Shown here in pieces: positions 59,415 to 64,000 of a stretch of DNA of 64,000 nt. A program made the position numbers and the translations under genes. Location: positions 1 through 64,000 of the forward strand of contig NZ_JAIUKZ010000001.1 in the NCBI RefSeq assembly GCF_020165985.1, read 5' to 3'. Positions within the stretch are counted from its first letter, which is position 1, and each line of letters begins with the position of its first letter. Under the pieces are notes generated by a model. The model did not search any database. It had not been told where the DNA came from and saw only the letters and a list, made by a program, of their open reading frames with translations. The DNA is from Bacillus sp. RAR_GA_16 (GTDB lineage Bacteria > Bacillota > Bacilli > Bacillales > Guptibacillaceae).

Positions 59415-62400
59415 TTACTCCACAACATTCGGTCCACCAAGAATGGTAACCTCTTCAATCGTGTGCTTTTTCATGACTTCTTCGGTTGCTTTAGGAACGC
59501 TATCCTTCTTTCCTAATAACATAGGAGATTGCGTTTTAGCTGCTAGTACGGATCCTGTTAACGCATCTGCAAAGTCCATGCCTGTTGCAAGGAATGCTCG
59601 CTCGGACGGGAGATTTAACTCTTCAATCAGCATGGCTGCTGTTTCGAAACGATCCTCTCCTGCGATGCGTTTGCTTTTAGGGAGCTGATTTAGAACTGAT
59701 TCATTAACAACTCGCTCTCCTCCGACAACGATTGTTTCATCGATTCCCGTTACCGCGGCTTCCGTTGCTTCTGGAAGCTCGTTTGTATCCGTCAGCATGA
59801 TCGGGTATCCATTACGTGCTGCGTATGGTGCCACAGCGAGGGCATCTGGGAAGTTCATGCCATATGCCACAATCGCTTTTTCAGGATTGCCGCCGAGGCG
59901 TTCTGCAATTGCCGCTGCGGTTTCGTAGCGGGTTTCGCCACCAAGGCGCTCAACGTTCATCCCCATGCCTTCAAGATCTTCCTTCACATTAGTTGAAACG
60001 GCATTTTCACCACCTAAAATGATTATATTCTTCGCTTCGAGCCGTTTTATCTCATTCTTCGTAGCCTCATGTAAATCATCCGTTGGTGTTAATAAAATTG
60101 GGGCATTTTCTTTATAAGCAAGCGGTCCGCCCGCTAACGCATCCGGATAATCGTCTCCTCGAGATAAGACAACCGTCTCCGCTTTGTCAAAGCTTTCCTT
60201 AGAAATTTCTACTGCTGTCTCATAGCGCGTTTCACCATAAATACGTTCTGGTAATTCTGGCTTTACCATTTTAAATCCATCAACATTTCTGCCGTCACGA
60301 GTTGTGACATCAAAAGACAGTTCATTCCCATCAATGGTAATACCTGAATAGATTTGAGTATCTTCATCAAATCCAACGCGAATCCAATCTTGATTACCCA
60401 TTTGATAGAATTTTGGACCAGCTGTACCTCCGATAATGTAAGTCGTCCCTTGCTCTTCTTCTACTTGCTCGCCGTTATAGAGGGGCCAGCTTCTCATATA
60501 GGCATGGTCGTGCCCCGATAGGACAAGATCGACACCTGCTTTATCAAAGTATGGGGGCCATGCGTCCTGTACATCCTGACTACCACGTGATTCATGACTG
60601 TGATAAGGGGAACGATGGAACGAGACAATTTTCCATTCCTTATCACTGTTGTTCATATCCTCAAGCAGCCATTCCGCTTGCTTTTCAAGGTCGCCTTCCG
60701 TATTTAATACAGCGACATGTAGGTTTTGGTAATCAAACGAGTAGACATTTTCGAGCTCGCCTTCAGGGCCGTTTTGTGGAAGCTGGAACTGTGCCGCAAA
60801 GTTTAACTCACCTGTTCCGACGACATCGTGGTTCCCAAGCGTCGGCACCATGTTAACATTCGGTAAGTGATCTTTCGCCGCCTCAAACCACTTTTCCCAG
60901 TGAATTTGCTGATCACCATAGTCGACGATATCTCCTGAAAGAAGCATAAAGCGTGCATCCGGATAATCGGCTAACCCTTTATCAAAAATTTCGCCCCAGA
61001 TGCCATATCCAGTCGTTGTATCGCCATTTGGAATGGCTTGCGTGTCTGAAGTAAATAGGAATGAAAAAGCTTCCTCCTCATTTGCTTCTGTTGTGAAGGT
61101 TCCTACTTCACTCCAGCCTTTATCTGACCAGTCGCCAACACGATACGTGTAGGAAGTGCCTGGTTTCAGGTTCGTAGCATCAACTTCGTGCATTTGCATG
61201 ACACCTAGATCGGATTCAAACTGGAAGCTTGATCCGTCGACGCGTTTGACATCGGCATCAGGAAAGCCGTCATATTTATCCGTTTCTACAATTTCGAGCA
61301 CAGAATCCGTGACATCAGGGGTAGTTCTCCATGTGATGCTCTGGGATGTTTTTGGATCATGCTCCCAAGTAAGAACAACGTGCTCCGGTTGCTCTCCACC
61401 AAGTTTTGGCTTTATGACAACTGTTTGAACTGGGCTATAGTTGTTTTCCTGAACGGCTTGAAGCTTGTATTCCCCAACAGCCAGCGTCAGCTCATCTGTC
61501 ACAACTTCCCCATTCTTGTTCGTTTTGCCAAGCGGTAAGCCCCAATCTTTTACCGACACAAGATCGGTCTTGATCCAGCCAGTTTCGCCATCTGGTAGAA
61601 TGACTTGAGTCCAGCCATCCTGCGCCCTTTGCACAAGCAATTTTTGCCCTTTTTCCACATCTCTTGTCACTTTGCTTGCCGCGTCTTCACTTTCATAAAC
61701 TTCTGTATCAGCTTTCACTGTCGCAAGGCGGTTTGTCGGTGACAGTACGTTGATGTCGGCATTTTTCACTTTGTTGCCGTCTGTGTCTTTAACAATGATC
61801 TTACTTTCAAGTCCAGAGGCAATGCCATCCACTTCAATGGAAAGATCATGTTCGATCTCTTCTGTTACATTTTTAAGAAAAATAGGTAAAGATTCTTCTT
61901 CCTCTTTTAGCGTGATCGATCCGCCTTGTTGCGTCACTTCAAACGTTTCTTTTGCATCTGAAGCAATTTGGAAATGGATTGTTGCGAGCGAATCCCTCTC
62001 ATCTGTAAAAAGACCGGTGAACGCATCCATTAAGCCGCCAGAAATCTCATGAAGATTTGTCAGCTCAAGTTCGATCGTTCCATCATCATTGTTTACCGCA
62101 TTTTTCACAATGTTCTTTTCTTTGATAGCGTCTGCCAATTCCACTTGCACGCCATCTTGTTTATCATCAGCATCGACGACAAATGCTTTCTCAGGATCAA
62201 ATGTAAGCATGATCGATGCGCCTTTTAATTCGTCAAGGTGACGTCCGGCAAGATTCATGCTGTAGTCATTCCCTGCTCGCGGGACATCGTCAGAGGATAG
62301 CGCAAGCATTGGACCGTCTGTATCCACCTGGAACGACCATGTTGCTTCACCAGGGTTTCCAAAATGGTCAAGCACTTTCACGTACACTTGGTGAATTCCA

Positions 62401-64000
62401 TCGGAGAGCTTTTGCTCAGGTTTATAGTGAATTGTGCCTGTAATCTCGTCATATTCTGGGCTAACTTCCTGTCCATCCAACTGCATGGTAATGCCATCAG
62501 GATTAACCCCTGTGCCACCTTCATTGTCTTTTACTTGCAAACTGATTTCAGGGGTGTTGCTTTCAACTTTCTCATCCATCTCCGGCATGATGTTCGAGAT
62601 TTCAGGATTCGTTAAGTCATCAAACGTTTCTCCGTAAGTTGCACGAATGTTATCAACATAAATCGTTCCTGCATTTTTGTTATCGTTATTCGTCTCCATA
62701 TAACGGACGGCAAGATCAAGCTTAATAGGCGTAGGCTTTCCTGCAGGAATATCAGCTTCAACGTACTTCCAGCCTGTCCATGAAACGTTTGTGTCAAAAT
62801 CGATTGCGAATGCTTTGTTGTCGCCATCACGTAATTGCGCGCGTAGCCAGTGCCTCATTCCATCACCGTATACCCACATGCCAATGGTTTTTGGATAGCC
62901 TTCAATTTCAATATCTTCCTTCGGATAGGCGTAGGCACCCGATGTCCCTTCTGTTTCTGTAAAATCATAGTCCAGTTGTAGTGAGTGATTGCCGAATCGA
63001 ACTTGTTCAGGGGAAGAAGTTTGAGCCATCTTGATGGATGTATAGCGCGCTCCACTCGTTGTCCAATGATCAATTCCATTCTCGAAGTCTTCAAGAATAA
63101 TCGGTTCTTTTCCAACTTCAATGATCATTTCAGCGGTTTGATTACCATAGCTTACGATCACTTTTCCTTTGGCAATTCCGTCTGTTGCATGGAATTCACC
63201 TTTTTCATTAATCGTTCCAATCTCGCCTTCTGTTTTCCAATCAAAAACATTTTGGTCCGCAATTACCGGCTGGCCATTTAATGTGCCTGTTGCCTTAAGT
63301 TGTACCGTTGCACCAGGATCAACCGTCAATTCTGTTTGTTGTAGCATGATGTCTGTCATTTCATCTACAACGGTTATCGCTGCCGTGCCCGTCATGTCAC
63401 TTACGGATGCTTCAACTGTCCCTTCTCCAGCGTTCGAAGAAATGAACGTGCCTTCTTTATCAATGCTACCGATGTCTCCGGTTGTGCTCCACGTTACTGG
63501 CGTAGCCATGTCAACCGGATTGAATGAATCATCCTGTCCTTTCGCATTGAAAGAATAGGACGTTCCAGCAAGTAAACGAATGGTATTAGGAAGAACGGTA
63601 ATTTGACTTAGTTCACCCTGTGGTGCCTTACTTATTACGAAAAGAGAATTTGCCACTGCACGAGCACCGCCATCTGATGGTGAGTTAACGACCGATATAG
63701 CGTTATCACCAGGCTGGCGTGCTGCAAAGGTAGAAGAGCCTCCTCCGTCAAGATTAATGCCGGAAACAGCTCCCATTTCAATCAACATATCAGCTGCCTC
63801 ACTTAGGGTAACTCCTTCACTAAAACCAGGCTGTCTTCCATCAATCACTAAGAAAAAGACTGACCCATCAGCTTTTACACCAACTGCGGTACGAGGGGCT
63901 ATTGCTGTGCTGGAATCAGCTATGTTTGTGCCATTATCAACGAGAACAGGTTGTCCACCAATGGCGGTGACAACTTCGTTCCAATTTTTGTCATCAAAGT
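59415..64000 (-). CDS. Very large secreted multi-domain enzyme: NAGPA-like, Ig-like, metallophosphatase and CWB2 repeats (5' end outside window)
   Basis: More than 1,520 residues are visible and the frame continues past the window end. In order: the C-terminal part of a phosphodiester glycosidase (NAGPA) domain (FFLVIDGRQPGFSEG, GINLDGGGSST); Ig-like BIG2-type repeats; a carbohydrate-binding-like beta region (EDFENGIDHWTTSGARY); a cohesin-like domain; an SH3 segment (GQKLLVQRAQDGWTQVILP); a purple-acid-phosphatase-type FN3 plus metallophosphatase with TSDTQA, GDIVDYG, TLGNHD, SFHRSPYHSHE and SGHDHAYMRSW; then three CWB2 repeats. It may act on wall glycopolymers at the cell surface (inference). 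Confidence 0.88.
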   Translation of the reverse strand, partial: FDDKNWNEVVTAIGGQPVLVDNGTNIADSSTAIAPRTAVGVKADGSVFFLVIDGRQPGFSEGVTLSEAADMLIEMGAVSGINLDGGGSSTFAARQPGDNAISVVNSPSDGGARAVANSLFVISKAPQGELSQITVLPNTIRLLAGTSYSFNAKGQDDSFNPVDMATPVTWSTTGDIGSIDKEGTFISSNAGEGTVEASVSDMTGTAAITVVDEMTDIMLQQTELTVDPGATVQLKATGTLNGQPVIADQNVFDWKTEGEIGTINEKGEFHATDGIAKGKVIVSYGNQTAEMIIEVGKEPIILEDFENGIDHWTTSGARYTSIKMAQTSSPEQVRFGNHSLQLDYDFTETEGTSGAYAYPKEDIEIEGYPKTIGMWVYGDGMRHWLRAQLRDGDNKAFAIDFDTNVSWTGWKYVEADIPAGKPTPIKLDLAVRYMETNNDNKNAGTIYVDNIRATYGETFDDLTNPEISNIMPEMDEKVESNTPEISLQVKDNEGGTGVNPDGITMQLDGQEVSPEYDEITGTIHYKPEQKLSDGIHQVYVKVLDHFGNPGEATWSFQVDTDGPMLALSSDDVPRAGNDYSMNLAGRHLDELKGASIMLTFDPEKAFVVDADDKQDGVQVELADAIKEKNIVKNAVNNDDGTIELELTNLHEISGGLMDAFTGLFTDERDSLATIHFQIASDAKETFEVTQQGGSITLKEEEESLPIFLKNVTEEIEHDLSIEVDGIASGLESKIIVKDTDGNKVKNADINVLSPTNRLATVKADTEVYESEDAASKVTRDVEKGQKLLVQRAQDGWTQVILPDGETGWIKTDLVSVKDWGLPLGKTNKNGEVVTDELTLAVGEYKLQAVQENNYSPVQTVVIKPKLGGEQPEHVVLTWEHDPKTSQSITWRTTPDVTDSVLEIVETDKYDGFPDADVKRVDGSSFQFESDLGVMQMHEVDATNLKPGTSYTYRVGDWSDKGWSEVGTFTTEANEEEAFSFLFTSDTQAIPNGDTTTGYGIWGEIFDKGLADYPDARFMLLSGDIVDYGDQQIHWEKWFEAAKDHLPNVNMVPTLGNHDVVGTGELNFAAQFQLPQNGPEGELENVYSFDYQNLHVAVLNTEGDLEKQAEWLLEDMNNSDKEWKIVSFHRSPYHSHESRGSQDVQDAWPPYFDKAGVDLVLSGHDHAYMRSWPLYNGEQVEEEQGTTYIIGGTAGPKFYQMGNQDWIRVGFDEDTQIYSGITIDGNELSFDVTTRDGRNVDGFKMVKPELPERIYGETRYETAVEISKESFDKAETVVLSRGDDYPDALAGGPLAYKENAPILLTPTDDLHEATKNEIKRLEAKNIIILGGENAVSTNVKEDLEGMGMNVERLGGETRYETAAAIAERLGGNPEKAIVAYGMNFPDALAVAPYAARNGYPIMLTDTNELPEATEAAVTGIDETIVVGGERVVNESVLNQLPKSKRIAGEDRFETAAMLIEELNLPSERAFLATGMDFADALTGSVLAAKTQSPMLLGKKDSVPKATEEVMKKHTIEEVTILGGPNVVE

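Overview
The window reads as the chromosome of a spore-forming Bacillaceae bacterium, probably a soil, marine or alkaliphilic relative of Bacillus megaterium and Alkalihalobacillus. The evidence is strong AGGAGG-type ribosome binding sites, TTG and GTG starts, a SleB-type cell-wall hydrolase, TTTGTCGAA (Spo0A-box-like) sites, a gas-vesicle cluster in the B. megaterium gene order, and a cobalamin salvage operon containing the Firmicutes CblT/CblS pair. No rRNA, tRNA, CRISPR array, prophage or recognisable transposase was seen.

Layout. 1-9.3 kb (minus strand) is an exopolysaccharide or capsule locus. It holds a PHP-type tyrosine phosphatase, a frameshifted Wzz-like chain-length protein, a BY-kinase, a CapD/EpsC-type dehydratase, a priming sugar transferase, an SDR protein, a GT4 glycosyltransferase, a UDP-sugar dehydrogenase and an epimerase cut by the window edge. 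9.5-13.5 kb carries an LCP ligase, several tiny genes, a cell-wall amidase and a zinc-ribbon/YARHG pair that looks like one broken gene. 13.7-18.3 kb is a tandem array of three secreted cell-wall-binding-repeat-2 (CWB2) proteins. 18.5-21.7 kb has an Nmad3-like protein, SleB, an FbpA-like small protein and a candidate nucleotidyltransferase/XRE toxin-antitoxin pair lying between two copies of a palindromic element. 21.9-33.3 kb is a 13-gene cobalamin salvage operon (btuF to cblS) behind a terminating cobalamin riboswitch. 33.4-41.8 kb has a ferritin-like protein, a two-component system with its ABC exporter, DsbA-like and DoxX proteins, and an M56/BlaI regulator pair. 42.0-46.4 kb is a sulfate activation and sulfotransfer operon. 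46.9-53.8 kb is the gas-vesicle cluster gvpA-P-Q-B-R-N-F-G-L-S-K-J-T-U, with gvpJ frameshifted. 53.9-64 kb holds a TspO-like protein, small genes, D-serine dehydratase and two more CWB2 proteins, one of them a very large multi-domain enzyme cut by the window end.

The signal least explained by known genes is a dispersed palindrome, GGGGGTCAGG-centre-CCTGACCCCC, in 12 long, 2 short and 1 degenerate copies, all from about 13.6 kb onward. Eight copies (seven long, one short) are preceded by a second hairpin with a GTCC..GGAC core and a T-run, always in the same order on the + strand whatever the direction of the neighbouring gene. One copy forms the last codons and stop of the XRE gene.

How the genes work together. 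The glycan locus, LCP ligase, amidase, SleB and five CWB2 proteins all concern the cell envelope. The sat-permease-cysC-sulfotransferase operon can make PAPS and use it on the spot. Cobalamin genes form one translationally coupled unit. Two matching ACTAC-N5-GTAGT operators tie the BlaI/M56 pair to the doxX-dsbA operon. Three genes (wzz, zinc-ribbon/YARHG, gvpJ) carry single frame disruptions; two are one-base homopolymer changes, so sequencing error must be excluded before calling decay.
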